Source of the DNA: Diadema setosum
Lineage: Eukaryota > Echinodermata > Echinoidea > Diadematoida > Diadematidae
Assembly: GCF_964275005.1 (NCBI RefSeq)
Contig: NC_092696.1
Span: 26,806,572 to 26,870,571 of the forward strand
Direction of reading: 5' to 3'
Length of the DNA: 64,000 bases
Positions 44,840 to 55,640 of this stretch are shown here, piece after piece. A program made the position numbers and the translations under genes. The notes under the pieces are model-generated. The model was not told where the DNA came from. It did not search any database and saw only the letters and a list, made by a program, of their open reading frames with translations. Each line of letters opens with the position of its first letter. Position 1 is the first letter of the stretch.

Positions 44840-45075
44840 AACACAGTGGCCCACAATGTGAAACACAGTGCGAAACACAGCGTGAACACATCGTGAACAC
44901 AGTGTGAAATCTCTTTACACTGTTAAAATCGGGCGTATTAACAGTGTGAACAGAACATTGATACTTTTATGTGAATGCCCTGTGAAAAAACAGACCACAG
45001 TGTGAAAACTTCTATACACTGTTAAATTCAAGCGTTTTCACGTGTGAGCAGACTATAAGGAAGCGACACAGTGTT
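44840..45075. mobile_element. Repeat built from GTGTGAA/TTCACAC motifs
   Basis: Iterated AACACAGTGTGAAA, CACAGCGTGAACAC, TTTACACTGTTAAA, and GTATTAACAGTGTGAACAG lie in both orientations, ending near TTTTCACGTGTGAGCAG. No frame. It resembles the elements at 21768 and 46371 in design but not in sequence. Confidence 0.5.
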
Positions 45076-45119
45076 CTTTCCCCACAGGGAATTCCCTCGA
45101 CACACGCCTTAATATAAGA

Positions 45120-46370
45120 ACGTTAATGCACTCATTGTGAAATCGGATTTTTTTTTCAATGCTTACTCAAATTATAAACTGTAGTTAAGGCTATAGCATT
45201 TGACCTTTGATTTCTTTGTCATAATCGATATTTCGCACGTCCATCACACCTAAAGAATGGATTTGAGAGTTAGGGCCCATGGTGGTGCTAGAGGTTTTAT
45301 CCGCTAAGCTCTCTGCTATACCTAGACGGGGCCGAATTAAAGCTACATTGTTTAGATCGACCTAGTTGATTTATGACAGAAAAGAAATAAGAAAGTGCCC
45401 TTTAAACATTAAAACTCACCTAACTATAAATTAGAGGCTACACTAGCAATGTGTGTTACCATGGCAATGCCCTTTCTACTGAAAAATGTGTTTGGTAGAG
45501 TTGCCTCTTAAACTCAACACGTGTGCCAAATTTCATTTCAATGGCTTGAAAACCGGGATAGGACCTAGTTCGATTTCAAGTATATTATGCCTGATATGGG
45601 GGCTATATTTCATGTGTTGTACCGTTCTGCATCTGCTGAAAGTTGTATCTCGCAAATCTTCACAACTCCAGATGCGTGCAAGTAGTTTGATTTGTACTCC
45701 TTTTACTTGATTTTGAGGCTAAAATGTGTTCTTATCATAACGTACTTTATGCAGCTGCTGGAAACTGTATCATGCATAACTTAACTTTGAACCCAACAAG
45801 TGTACCACATTTCACCCTTTGAAGCAGAGAAGTACGTACTTCGATCTGCAAATCTTTCACCGGACTTTGAGGATGTAATGCACTTTCTGCTGGTGTTGCA
45901 AACGTGTCTTGACCAACTTTACATTGAAGAGTTAACGATAATGTACAGTATCATGCAAACAGGGTACACACTTTTCACATGGGGTCAGTCTATGGCAGGT
46001 CACAATGCTGTTCATTGATTGGTCAGTCGAGGAAAGGGTTGTTATATTGGATGTAGCACGTTTTGGAAACAAACAAAAATGGATTAAACGATTTCTAGAA
46101 AAATAAAATCATTTTGTTGTCTTTGATTTTTAATGTTTCTAAATTGAGATTAATGAAACTAGAAGTGTTAGAAATGTGGACATAATGATAAAGCAGAGGT
46201 TGGATGTGTCAGTTTTGACATCCAATAATACACTGCAAAGGTCTTTGTTTTGTGAATTACGAATTGGCAATGAGTGTTGATGAATAGACTGCATGGGAAA
46301 AACTGTACATTGCAGGACACCAAATACCGGCAGTAAGCTACTAAATCAGACTCAAGGGGTGTGGGTACAC
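45120..46370. other. Non-coding spacer
   Basis: No gene or structured repeat is convincing. Two blocks share TGAAA-x-TGTATC(T/A)-x-GCA and a CAACACGTGTGCCAAATTTC / AACAAGTGTACCACATTTCA pair (45513, 45796), suggesting an old tandem duplication of about 280 bp. Confidence 0.4.
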
Positions 46371-46866
46371 TGCAAAAACATCGTTGTTAGATTTAACACC
46401 ATGGGTGTTAAATCTAACACCGACCAAGTGTAAATAGAGAACCACTCCCACAGGTGCAGAAAGTGTGTTGTAATTGTGTTGAAAAGTGTTTTACCTGGCA
46501 CTTCATGGCGTTAATTTGACACTAGCTGGTGATATATTTTGACACTGCGTTGGTGTTAATTCAACAATGACATCGCATGGTGTTGATTTGATAGTGCTGG
46601 TGTTTATGTCAATGGTATAACACCCGTCCAGCTATGGTGTAAATGTATTCACACTTTTTTTTTTCAAAAATCAAGTACGTTACCGGAAAATACTTGATCG
46701 TCTTGTCGAAGTTCAAAATCAACTAGAATACTAGCAACTAAGAGACTATTAAAAAACTATTTTATATCTTTAAATGATACCAGGAGGTGTTAATCTAAGA
46801 CCATAAATGAGCACCGGAACACCAGCTCAGTGTTTCATATTTAACACCTGGATCTTTTCAGTATAT
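46371..46866. mobile_element. TIR-like element built from GTGTTAA/TTAACAC motifs
   Basis: Ends TACACTGCAAAAAC and GATCTTTTCAGTATA are weakly inverted. At 46386-46418 two perfect 15-bp arms, GTTAGATTTAACACC and complement, surround ATG. The body repeats TGGTGTTAATT, TGGTGTTGATTTG, GGAGGTGTTAATCTAA, and ATTTAACACCTGG. No frame. It ends about 200 bp upstream of the TLR pseudogene start. Confidence 0.65.
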
Positions 46867-48300
46867 ATTTCTGTCTCCTAAAAATATTTAAAAAGTACAT
46901 CTCGCAGCTGAATCCTGTTGACTACACTATCTTAACTGTTTGTATTTAAATACGACCTTATTACTGATACGTCGGTTTACATTGTTTATTGACATCATAA
47001 GCTCTCATGATTGAATAAATGTCAATGTTTTGCATTGCTATTTGTTTTTGGTACAGAGAACGGCGATAATGGCAGTAGACATGCATTACTCAGCCCAGAC
47101 ATATCTCGTCCTATTCACTCTAATAATACACAGCCTCGTATCGATGCCTACAATGCGGACCACTTCTAAACCAGTTGCATCTAGGAAATGTCTTTTTGAG
47201 CGAGACATTCACCTCATGATGTGTTGCGCTATGGACCTGACTTCGGTGCCGAGGGATCTGCCCATTGACACTGAGATTCTCGATTTGAGCATCAACAAGA
47301 TCACCGCCTTGTACAAAACATCGTTTTCACCCTACAAGCAATTAGAAGTTCTGATTATTCGGTCAAACGATATTTCTTTCATTGACAGTGGCACGTTCTT
47401 GAAGATGTCATTTCTGCGAAATCTCGATTTGTCGGATAATGGACGTCTACCGGTACTACGAGGGGACATGTTTGCCAACGGTGCCCTAGCAAACATTCAG
47501 CTAAATCGTACTAACCTTGCTCATGTCTCGGATGATGTCTTCAAGGCGATGATTGTACCAGCCACGCTTGGTTTAAGAGACAACGCTTTGCGGAATATCA
47601 GCTGGACGGATTGCCACAACGTGGTATTTCACATCGTTTCACTCCCGGACAATAATTTTACTGAACTGTCAGAACAATCTTTTGTCATGGACTGCAGAGT
47701 AGATCTTCTAGATCTTTCTTACAACCCGATACGCTTCATTAGCCCAGCCACCATTTCCTCCCTCAGAGTCGAAGGCCTGGATATGAGTGGAATACTGCTA
47801 CCAGAGAAAGAGCTTCAGCACCTATTCGAGGGTGTAAGGTCGTCGTCATCAATAACATACCTATACATCAGAGAAATCGGCCTCACTTCCTTACGACCTG
47901 GACTATTCGGTGCATTACAGGGAAAATACCTTCGTAAGCTAGACCTCGGTATCAATGAACTTAGACAACTTATTCCAAGAGGATTCGAAAATCTGACTGA
48001 CGTATATAACCTGGCCCTTAATGCCAACTGGCTGGAAGCGATTGAACCTAGCCACTTTTCGGGTATGTCCTCGCTGCGAGTGCTGCCCCTGGTAGGCAAT
48101 AGAATTTCTTCTATAAATTTGGACAATCATGTGTGGAAGATAAATCTCACCACACTTTACCTGGGACTGAACGCCTTTGCGCGAATAGGGACTCGCGCAT
48201 TCAATGGTTTGAAGAATCTAGAGTTTTTAGATTTATCGAACAATAATCTGGACCCACTATCGCACGTGGTTCTCTCGGATCTAATCTCGTTGAATTATCT

Positions 48301-49093
48301 AAGGCCCGGTCCCACTGCACTTACGGATGCAAAGAGGATGTAAAGCGTACAAAAAATCTTGCCATCCGTTGGAAAACGCTACGAATCCGCTGTGTACCCA
48401 TCGCATACGTGTTTCATCCGCTCTATCCATCGAGCATCCGTCCACTGTGATTTCATCCGCGCAAAAAGTTTTAAGCTGCTTAAAACTTTTTAGAACGGAT
48501 GAACTTTCCGCTGTGTACGATGTAAATCCGCGACATACGAGCAACAAACGTTGTATGTCCGTGCGGCATCCCTTAAACGTCCGCTGCATCCTCTCTGCAT
48601 CCTCTGGGCATCCTCGCAACTCACATCCGCTGCAGCTAAAAACGGAAAGAGGGAGGAAAGATATGGTACGTGGAACGTCTTCACATCGTTAATAGCACGT
48701 TAATAGAAAGGATGTAAGCGTATGCATCTCCATATATAAAGTATTTCGAAAGCATCCCCTCTGCATCCCCTCTGCATCCGCTCTGCATCCGCTCTGCATC
48801 CACTCTGCATCCGCTTTTTCTGCTATGCGTCCGTTTCGCAATTATCTCCGGTAACCCCTTCGGAGCTGTCATCCCCTTCCATCCGCTTTCATCCGCTAGG
48901 CTTCCGATGAACATCCGTTTAACATCCCCGCTACATGCTACCCACGTCCGTTCTATTTCCGTTCTGTTACCGTCAATTTTCGCCAATTTTGTCAATTTCT
49001 GGAGCGGATGAAAGCGGATGAAGCCATCCCCGAAATTTTGCTCGTCCGCTGTGTCCTTTCTGCATATGCTTTGTGTCAGTGGGACCGGGCCTT
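48301..49093. mobile_element. 793-bp element of iterated GCATCCGCT motifs inside the TLR
   Basis: Perfect 17-bp inverted ends AAGGCCCGGTCCCACTG (48301-48317) and complement (49077-49093) bound it. The left half repeats GGATG/ATCCGC units in loose order and the right half has a tandem CTCTGCATCC(G/C) array at 48755-48820. LRR coding resumes at once after it (SLTECSMSVAFQLN). No clean target duplication; TAT flanks are possible. Confidence 0.9.
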
Positions 49094-49787
49094 TATAAGT
49101 TTGACTGAGTGCTCTATGTCAGTTGCATTTCAACTGAATGTGCCTTCTCTGAGAGTACTAAACTTTTGGGGTGTAGAGGGAATTCCTCCAGACATGGTTG
49201 CCCCTGGAGCATTCAAAAACTTCACACCTCTTCTGCAGGAAATAAGCTTTGAGAAAACCGGCATACATGTTTTTGACCTTTGGGATGACAAGAACAGTAT
49301 GTCCTCTTTTGAAGGACTGCGTGATTTACGCGTATTGAACCTTGCTGGTACCAACATGTTTTATATGCCCACCGATTTCTTTCAAAATCTACCAACCTTG
49401 CAAGTGTTATACCTGATAACAGTTAATGGATGAAAGATACTGTCTTCGATACTTCCAGTGTTTAATGGGCTTTTCAGTCTACAGATTCTTAGTCTGGCAG
49501 GCAATGAGCTACGCTACATTCTCGGCGATATTTTCAAAGATACAATGCAATTGAGAGAACTATCATTAGCTTCCAATAATCTAAATTTCTTGAAAGCTGA
49601 TCTGTTTCGACACCTTGTTAATCTAACCTGATTAAATCTCTCATTCAGCAAGCTCGTCATGCTACAATTCACAACATTCGAGCCTATACCGTTTTATACT
49701 ACATGCTATTTTGGAACTTGAATTGGAGGAAAATCAGTGGGCGTGCAACTGTTCCCTTGAATGGCCACCTAAGTGGGTAGCTCAGAG

Positions 49788-50113
49788 AGGGGTAAGCACT
49801 ATTTGGGCACCCGTCCCGCTTCATCTTGAATATTCATCATCTACATGTATCCGTAATACCGTGGAAATGCATAATTTTTACATTTCCCGGCAGCGTTTTT
49901 ACATTTCTCGGCAAAACTTAACATTTTTCCATCTCCCGGCGAGACGTTTTTACATTCCCCGTTGATGCAATTTTCGAGAATTTTACATTTCCCGGCAATA
50001 CGTTTTTACATTCTATGGCACATATCCAGTGTTCTGCCATTTACTAGTACAGTATCTTACTGCCTGATGAATATTCATGATGAAGCGGGACGGGTGCCCA
50101 AATAGTGCTTACC
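49788..50113. mobile_element. hAT-like MITE, 326 bp, inside the TLR
   Basis: The arms TAAGCACTATTTGGGCACCC, GTCCCGCTTCATC(T)TGAAT and the complement end at GTGCTTACC (50113). GCTCAGAG flanks both sides (49780-49787 and 50114-50121), an 8-bp target duplication as made by hAT transposases. Removing element and one duplicate restores the frame WVAQRSIRLEYS. Inside, TTTTTACATTTCCCGGCA-type units repeat five times. Confidence 0.9.
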
Positions 50114-50879
50114 GCTCAGAGGTCTATCAGACTTGAATATAGTCTCGCAACCAGGTGTTCTCACGAAGGGTCATTCAAATCTGCTGCAGGAAAGCTTTTG
50201 ATTGAATTTGATCCAGTTAGAGAGTGTGGCCCACAGTATGTATTGTACTTTTCATTGTTAGCCAGTGTGTTAGCCTGCGTGTGTTACACTCGTCCTGATC
50301 GTGATCTACTACAATCGCTGGAAAATCAGGTACGGGCTCTTTCTGTGCAAGATCCACTTCATTGGTTACCGGGAAATCATCCCGCGGGAGCAAAGAGAAG
50401 ATTTCAAATATGATATGTACATTGTCACACACGACGAAGAGTGGACGGATGGGATCTTCATACGTGGAATGGAAGAGAACCTGCCAGAATATGGCCGACT
50501 TGCCATCGGATTAGAGGCCCTTGGCTTGGGATGTAGGGCCTACTACCTGGATTTCGTCAACCTTCTAGTGGAAAACAGCTTCAAGGTGATCTTTCTCATC
50601 AGCGCGAATGCTCTCAGGGACCACATGTTCCTTTTTAAATTCCGACTCGCCATGGACCACGTTAATGAGGTCTAGATGGAAAAAATCGTGCTGGTGTTTC
50701 GGGAAGAAATACCGGACGCTGATCTGACATTCCTGATCCTTCTTTTCCTCAGTGAAAATCGGGCGTACCTTATGTGGCCGCAAGACCTTGAGGGACAGTC
50801 TTATTTCTGGGAACAGCTCGGAAAATACATGATCTTTATCAGATACTGTAACCCTCTTGTTCCCCGCAGTAAATGAACA

Positions 50880-51300
50880 TGACAAGTCAGTTTATTGTTT
50901 TAGGATACACTCTGTGGTGTCTCACTGTATACCTGTATTAATGTTGTGATGAGGGGAGATGTGTTGTGATTATTCTGCTTGGAAATTGCTCAGTGATGTT
51001 TATATGAGACCGTTGATCAAGACGCAGTGCTTAGACCGTCATAAAAGTGGAACAGTGCCTACACGTGATCGATGAGGAGTGAGAGGGGAAAACAGACATA
51101 GGTGGGGTGATGATGACAGAATCATTACACTCAGCGGTAAGTGGATGTTACAGTTTGGTCCTACAGATAGGACGTTATCTTATGCCTTGTTACTCAAGAA
51201 AATTGATAAAGAGCGAAGACTCTTTACCAAGCAGTGAGACACAATTTGAAAGACTTTGGTCAATTTTTGTCGAGCCCACTGGAGGTGAGGGGAGACTAAG
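50880..51300. other. 3' flank of the TLR pseudogene
   Basis: No gene or repeat is visible. It may contain the former 3' untranslated region. Confidence 0.35.
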
Positions 51301-51534
51301 GGATCGCCTGCGGCGTCTGTCTGTCCGTTGTTTGTCCTTCCGTCGTCCGTCTGTCCGTCGTCCGTCCGTCCGTCGTCTGTCCGTAGCGCTACAAAAACTT
51401 CAATAACTCTTTACTCTGGGCTTCATTGCAATCAAACTTTGAGGGAAGAGTAGTCATACAAAGTTTCACATTTTACCATACATGAAGGTCACCTCTAGGT
51501 CAAAGCTCAAAAGCAGGGGTCAATGAACTTTCAT
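51301..51534 (+). repeat. CCGTC-rich leader and first satellite unit
   Basis: A (TCCGTCCG/TCGTC)n tract at 51318-51385 is followed by GCGCTACAAAAACTTCAATA and a diverged satellite unit (AAGGTCACCTCTAGGTCAAA, GCAGGGGTCAATGAACTTTC). It continues, after the LINE insertion, into the main array at 52314. Confidence 0.75.
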
Positions 51535-52310
51535 ACCCCACTAGACAAACCAATGAATTCCATTTACCACTGTTTAGGACAATTTTTGCAAAGTCTTTAT
51601 TCTCCTTCGCTGGACCTAAACTCTGGAATTCCCTTGACAGCAGTATAAAAGAATCTCTAAGTTTCAACACTTTTACTTTGAAATTAAAGAAAATGCTTAT
51701 TAATTCTTATATTACTGGTGATTTGCATTCTGAAAGCTCCTAACTGATTTCTCTTGCTGCTAACGCCTTTATTTTGTTTACTTTATTTCATAACCATTAT
51801 GTTATATCATTCATATGAAGACAACTTCTCGGTAAGACCAAGGTCTCATGTGTCCTGGCATCGACCCCCAATACTCTCCTCCTTTGCCCTTCCCTCTGTC
51901 TTCCTGTCCCTTTCTGTCTCCTTTTTATCCTTTCCACGTGTATGTAAGAGAGCTGCTTTGTTACTGTGTGTGTGTGCGTTTGAGTGCGTACTCGTTTTGT
52001 GTTCTGGTTCCCGTGGATTATGTTAAAATGTCTCGTGTATTACTATTATATTGCGACTCCGAGGGGACTGCATTCTACAAGTTTGGCTTTTTAACAGTCC
52101 CCTCCATTTCCGACCTTTTCTTTGTTATGATTCAGTCACATTTTGTCCTTGTACTTCTACCAAAATATGTTTTTTGTTTCATGTAAACAAATGACGTGTA
52201 TTCAAATTTCATTTGGACATGTAAAGGTTACTTTGTACTGACTTTGTGTATATGCAATGTCATATTATATTGTTTGGTCGGAAATGAAAAAAAAAATCAA
52301 AAAAAAAACA
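51535..52310 (+). mobile_element. 5'-truncated LINE inserted in the satellite
   Basis: The frame RQTNEFHLPLFRTIFAKS, FSFAGPKLWNSLDSSIKES and LSFNTFTLKLKKMLINSY ends at TAA near 51740 and is the typical C-terminus of an L2/CR1-like reverse transcriptase. About 570 bp of 3' region ends in an A-rich tail (GAAATGAAAAAAAAAATCAA). The satellite motif GGTCAATGAACTTT is cut at its left edge and continues as ACTTTAGGGCCAAAT at its right edge. Confidence 0.8.
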
Positions 52311-52313
52311 ACA

Positions 52314-54840
52314 CTTTAGGGCCAAATCTTAAGTTTTTTTTATTATGGGTCATAACTTTTGATCCATAACTCCATTTGTGACCAAACTTAGATGGTAGAT
52401 GTCCCTTGGGGAGTGGATGGTCACCACAAGGTCAATGATCACAAACACTGGTCAACGAACTTTTAGAGCCCAATGTTAAGTTTTTATGGCGCGTTTCTAT
52501 TATGGGTCATAACTTTTGATCCATAACTCCATTTGTGACTAAACTTGGATGGTAGATATCCCTTGGGGAGCGGATGATCACCACAAGGTTAAAGGTCATA
52601 AGCAGGGGTCAATGAACTTTTAGAGCCAAATGTTAAGTTGTTATGGCGCGTTTCTATTATGGGTCATAACCTTTGATCCATAACTCCATTTGTGACTAAA
52701 CTTTGATGGTAGATGTCCCTCGGGGAGTGGATGATCACCACAAGGTCAATGGTAACAAACACGGGTCAACGAACTTTTAGAGCCCAATGTTAAGTTTTTA
52801 TGGCGCGTTTCTTTCATGGGTCATAACTTTTGATCCATAACTCCATTTGTGACTAAACTTGGATGGTAGATGTCCCTTGGGGAGTGGATGATCACCACAA
52901 GGTTAAAGGTCATAAGCAGGGGTCAATGAACTTTTAGAGCCAAATGTTAAGTTGTTATGGCGCGTTTCTGTTATGGGTCATAACCTTTGATCCATAACTC
53001 CATTTGTGACCAAACTTGGATGGTAGATGCCCCTTGGGGAGTGGATGGTCACCACGAGGTCAATGATCACAAACATGGGTGAATGAACTTTTAGAGCCCA
53101 ATGTTAAGTTTTTAATGCTTGTTTCTATTATGGGTCATAACTTTTGATCCATAACTCCATTTGTGACTAAACTTGGATGGTAGATATCCCTTGGGGAGTG
53201 GATGATCACCACAAGGATAAAGGTCATAAGCAGGTGTCAATAAACTTTTAGAGCCCAATGTTAAGTTTTTATACCGCATTTCTACTATAAGTCATAACTT
53301 TTGATCCATAACTCCATTTGTGACTAAACTTTGATGGTAGATGTCCCTTGGGGAGTAGATGATCACCACAAGGTCAAAGGTCATAAGCTGGGGTCAATGA
53401 ACTATTAGAGCCAAATGTTAAGTTTTTATGGCGCGTTTCTATTATGGGTCATAACTTTTGATCCATAACTCCATTTGTAACTAAACTTGAAATGTAGATG
53501 TCCCTTGGGGAGTGGATGGTCACCACAAGGTCAATGGTCATAAACATGGGTCAATGAACCTTTAGAGCCCAATGTTAAGTTTTTAATGCATGTTTGTTTT
53601 ATGGGACATAACTTTTGATCCATAACTCCATTTGTGACTAAACTTGGATGGTAGATATCCCTTGGGGAGTGGATGATCACCACAAGGATAAAGGTCATAA
53701 GCAGGTGTCAATAAACTTTTAGAGCCCAATGTTAAGTTTTTATACCGCATTTCTACTATAAGTCATAACTTTTGATCCATAACTCCATTTGTGACTAAAC
53801 TTTGATGGTAGATGTCCCTTGGGGAGTAGATGATCACCACAAGGTCAAAGGTCATAAGCTGGGGTCAATGAACTATTAGAGCCCCTTGTTAAGTTTTTAT
53901 GGCGCATTTATATTATGGGTAATAACTTTTGATCCATAACTCCGTTTGTGACTAAACTTGGATGGTAGATATCCCTTGGGGAGCGGATGATCACCACAAG
54001 ATGAAAGGTCATAAGCAGGGGTCAATGAACTTTTAGAGCCAAATGTTAAGTTGTTATGGCGCGTTTCTATTATGGGTCATAACTTTTGATCCGTAACTCC
54101 ATTTGTGACTAAACTTTGATGGTAGATGTCCCTTGGGGAGTGGATGATCACCACAAGGTCAAAGGTCATAAGCCGGGGTCAATGAACTTTTAGAGCCAAA
54201 TGTTAAGTTTTTATGGCGCGTTTCTATTATGGGTCATAACTTTTGATCCATAACTTCATTTGTGACCAAACTTGGATGGTAGATATCCCTTGGGGAGTGT
54301 ATGGTCACCAGAAGGTCAATGGTCATAAACATTGGTCAACGAACTTTTAGAGCCAAATGTTAAGTTTTTATGGCACGTTTCTATTATGGTCATAACTTTT
54401 GATCTATAACTCCATTTGTGACCAAACTTGGATGGTAGATATCCCTTGGGGAGTGGATAGTCACCACGAGGTCAATGGTCACAAACATGGGTCAATGAAC
54501 TTTTAGAGCCCATTGTTAAGTTTTTAATGCGTGTTTCTATTATGGTTCATAACTTTTGATCAATAACTCCATTTGTGACTAAACTTGGATGGTAGATGTC
54601 CCTTGGGGAGTGGATGGTCACCACAAGGTCAATGGTCACAACCATGGGTCAACGAACCTTTAGGGCCACATGTTAAGTTTTTATGGCGCATTGCTATTAT
54701 TGGTCATAACTTTTGATCCATAGGTCCGTTTTTGACCAAACTTGGATGGTAGATGTCCCTTGGGGAGTGTACGGTCACCACAAGGTCAAAGGTCACAGGG
54801 AGGGGTCAACGAAGTTTAAGGGCCCAATGTTAAGTTTTTA
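52314..54840 (+). repeat. Satellite array, about 16 units of about 157 bp
   Basis: Each unit contains TGTTAAGTTTTTATGGCGCG, TTTCTATTATGGGTCATAAC, TTTTGATCCATAACTCCAT, ACTTGGATGGTAGATGTCCC, TTGGGGAGTGGATGATCACC, and GTCAATGAACTTTTAGAGCC. A 471-bp (three-unit) higher-order copy is clear: 53107-53577 matches 53578-54048, sharing the rare variant ATACCGCATTTCTACTATAA and AAGGATAAAGGTCA. No unit has an open frame across it. Units carry GGTCA direct repeats. Confidence 0.95.
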
Positions 54841-55047
54841 TGGCACGTTTTCTTTTTTGCCATGAATTTTTATCTTTTTATATCTCTTTTTATCTTTTAT
54901 ATCTTTGTTTGTCTTGTAGGTCTGTGTTTATCTTCCTAAATATTTTTGCCATTTATTTTTACCCTTTTGTATCTCTTTTTATGTTTTATATCTCTTTTTG
55001 TCTTTTACATGTCTTTTTATCTTCCTTAATATTCTGCATAGGTAGAT
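54841..55047 (+). repeat. T-rich ATCTTTTTATATCTC low-complexity tract
   Basis: TTTTTATCTTTTTATATCTC and variants repeat about seven times directly after the satellite and before the first Helitron frame. It may be the remains of an element end. Confidence 0.6.
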
Positions 55048-55612
55048 GTGACTAAAATCATGATGGATCCAGCCTTTCTCCATTTCCTCCTTGGGAACAA
55101 GGGGGCCCCCTCATATCTTGGAAATATTCCAGTCACATGCCCAAACTGTAGAAAGGACTTTTGCCGTGAAAAAAAAAATTATGAGAAGCATTCTTGCTAC
55201 GTTTGTAAGTTATGCAAAAAGAATTACCCAAAAAGGATCATCTGCAACGTCACACCTGTAAACTACATTTAGTTTGCAATTTATGCAAAAATCATTTTCT
55301 TCGTCACACAATCTTCAAAAACATCTGTGTCCATATTGTGGTATATGTAAAAAGAAGTTGAGTTCTTTTCAACGCAAACAGGTACATGTTTGCCCCAAGG
55401 TTGTTAATGAAAATCCAGTTAAGAAACAACTGGCTGGAAACATGCAACTGAAATCGAAGACCATTCATGAAAATAAAGCAGAGCAGGAGGCAGCAAGTGT
55501 AAGTCAGCATGTAAGGAACCGTTCAAAGCAACAGTCTGTTGATAGCTGGCAAGGACTTTCTCAAATCCTCATTTCATGCAGCGACACAAATTGCAACTGT
55601 CAGATGATATAA
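55048..55612 (+). pseudogene. Helitron N-terminal zinc-finger-like segment
   Basis: The first frame encodes CPNCRKDFCREKKNYEKHSC then YVCKLCKKNYPK; a one-base shift continues CKNHF-like text, LQKHLCPYCGICKKKLSSFQ and RKQVHVCPK. Four to five C-x2-C...H units resemble C2H2 fingers and could bind DNA. A stop and frameshift near 55272 separate the halves. Upstream coding cannot be ruled out because the T-rich tract hides the start. Confidence 0.6.
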
Positions 55613-55640
55613 CACCAAAGGAAAAATCAGGAATAAAGGC

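Larger units (their letters stand above)
47069..50876 (+). pseudogene. Toll-like receptor pseudogene (LRR-TM-TIR)
   Basis: The original frame has a hydrophobic leader (YLVLFTLIIHSL), an N-terminal Cys cluster (C...MMCCAMDLTSVP), many leucine-rich repeats (LEVLIIRSNDISFID, LRNLDLSDN, LEFLDLSNNNLDPL, LRVLNLAG), a C-terminal LRR cap (NQWACNCSLEW), a membrane helix near 50230-50310, and a TIR domain (KYDMYIVTHDEEW to YFWEQLGKYM). There are no introns, as in sea urchin TLRs. Lesions: a 793-bp element at 48301, TGA at 49431 and 49632-region (NLT-stop-LNLS), a frameshift before 49711, a hAT-like MITE at 49788, a frameshift in the membrane helix near 50280, and TAG at 50673 inside TIR. TIR box 2 lacks the usual R-D-x-x-P-G. 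The ATG at 47069 is preferred over 47030 because the leader follows it. Confidence 0.9.

Noticed and set aside
48299..48995. Minus-strand open frames within the TLR insertion
   Set aside because: They are translations of the iterated GGATGC word and carry no domain.
52314..54840. CRISPR-like regular repeats
   Set aside because: Units are about 157 bp and fully tandem without unique spacers, in an animal genome; it is a satellite.
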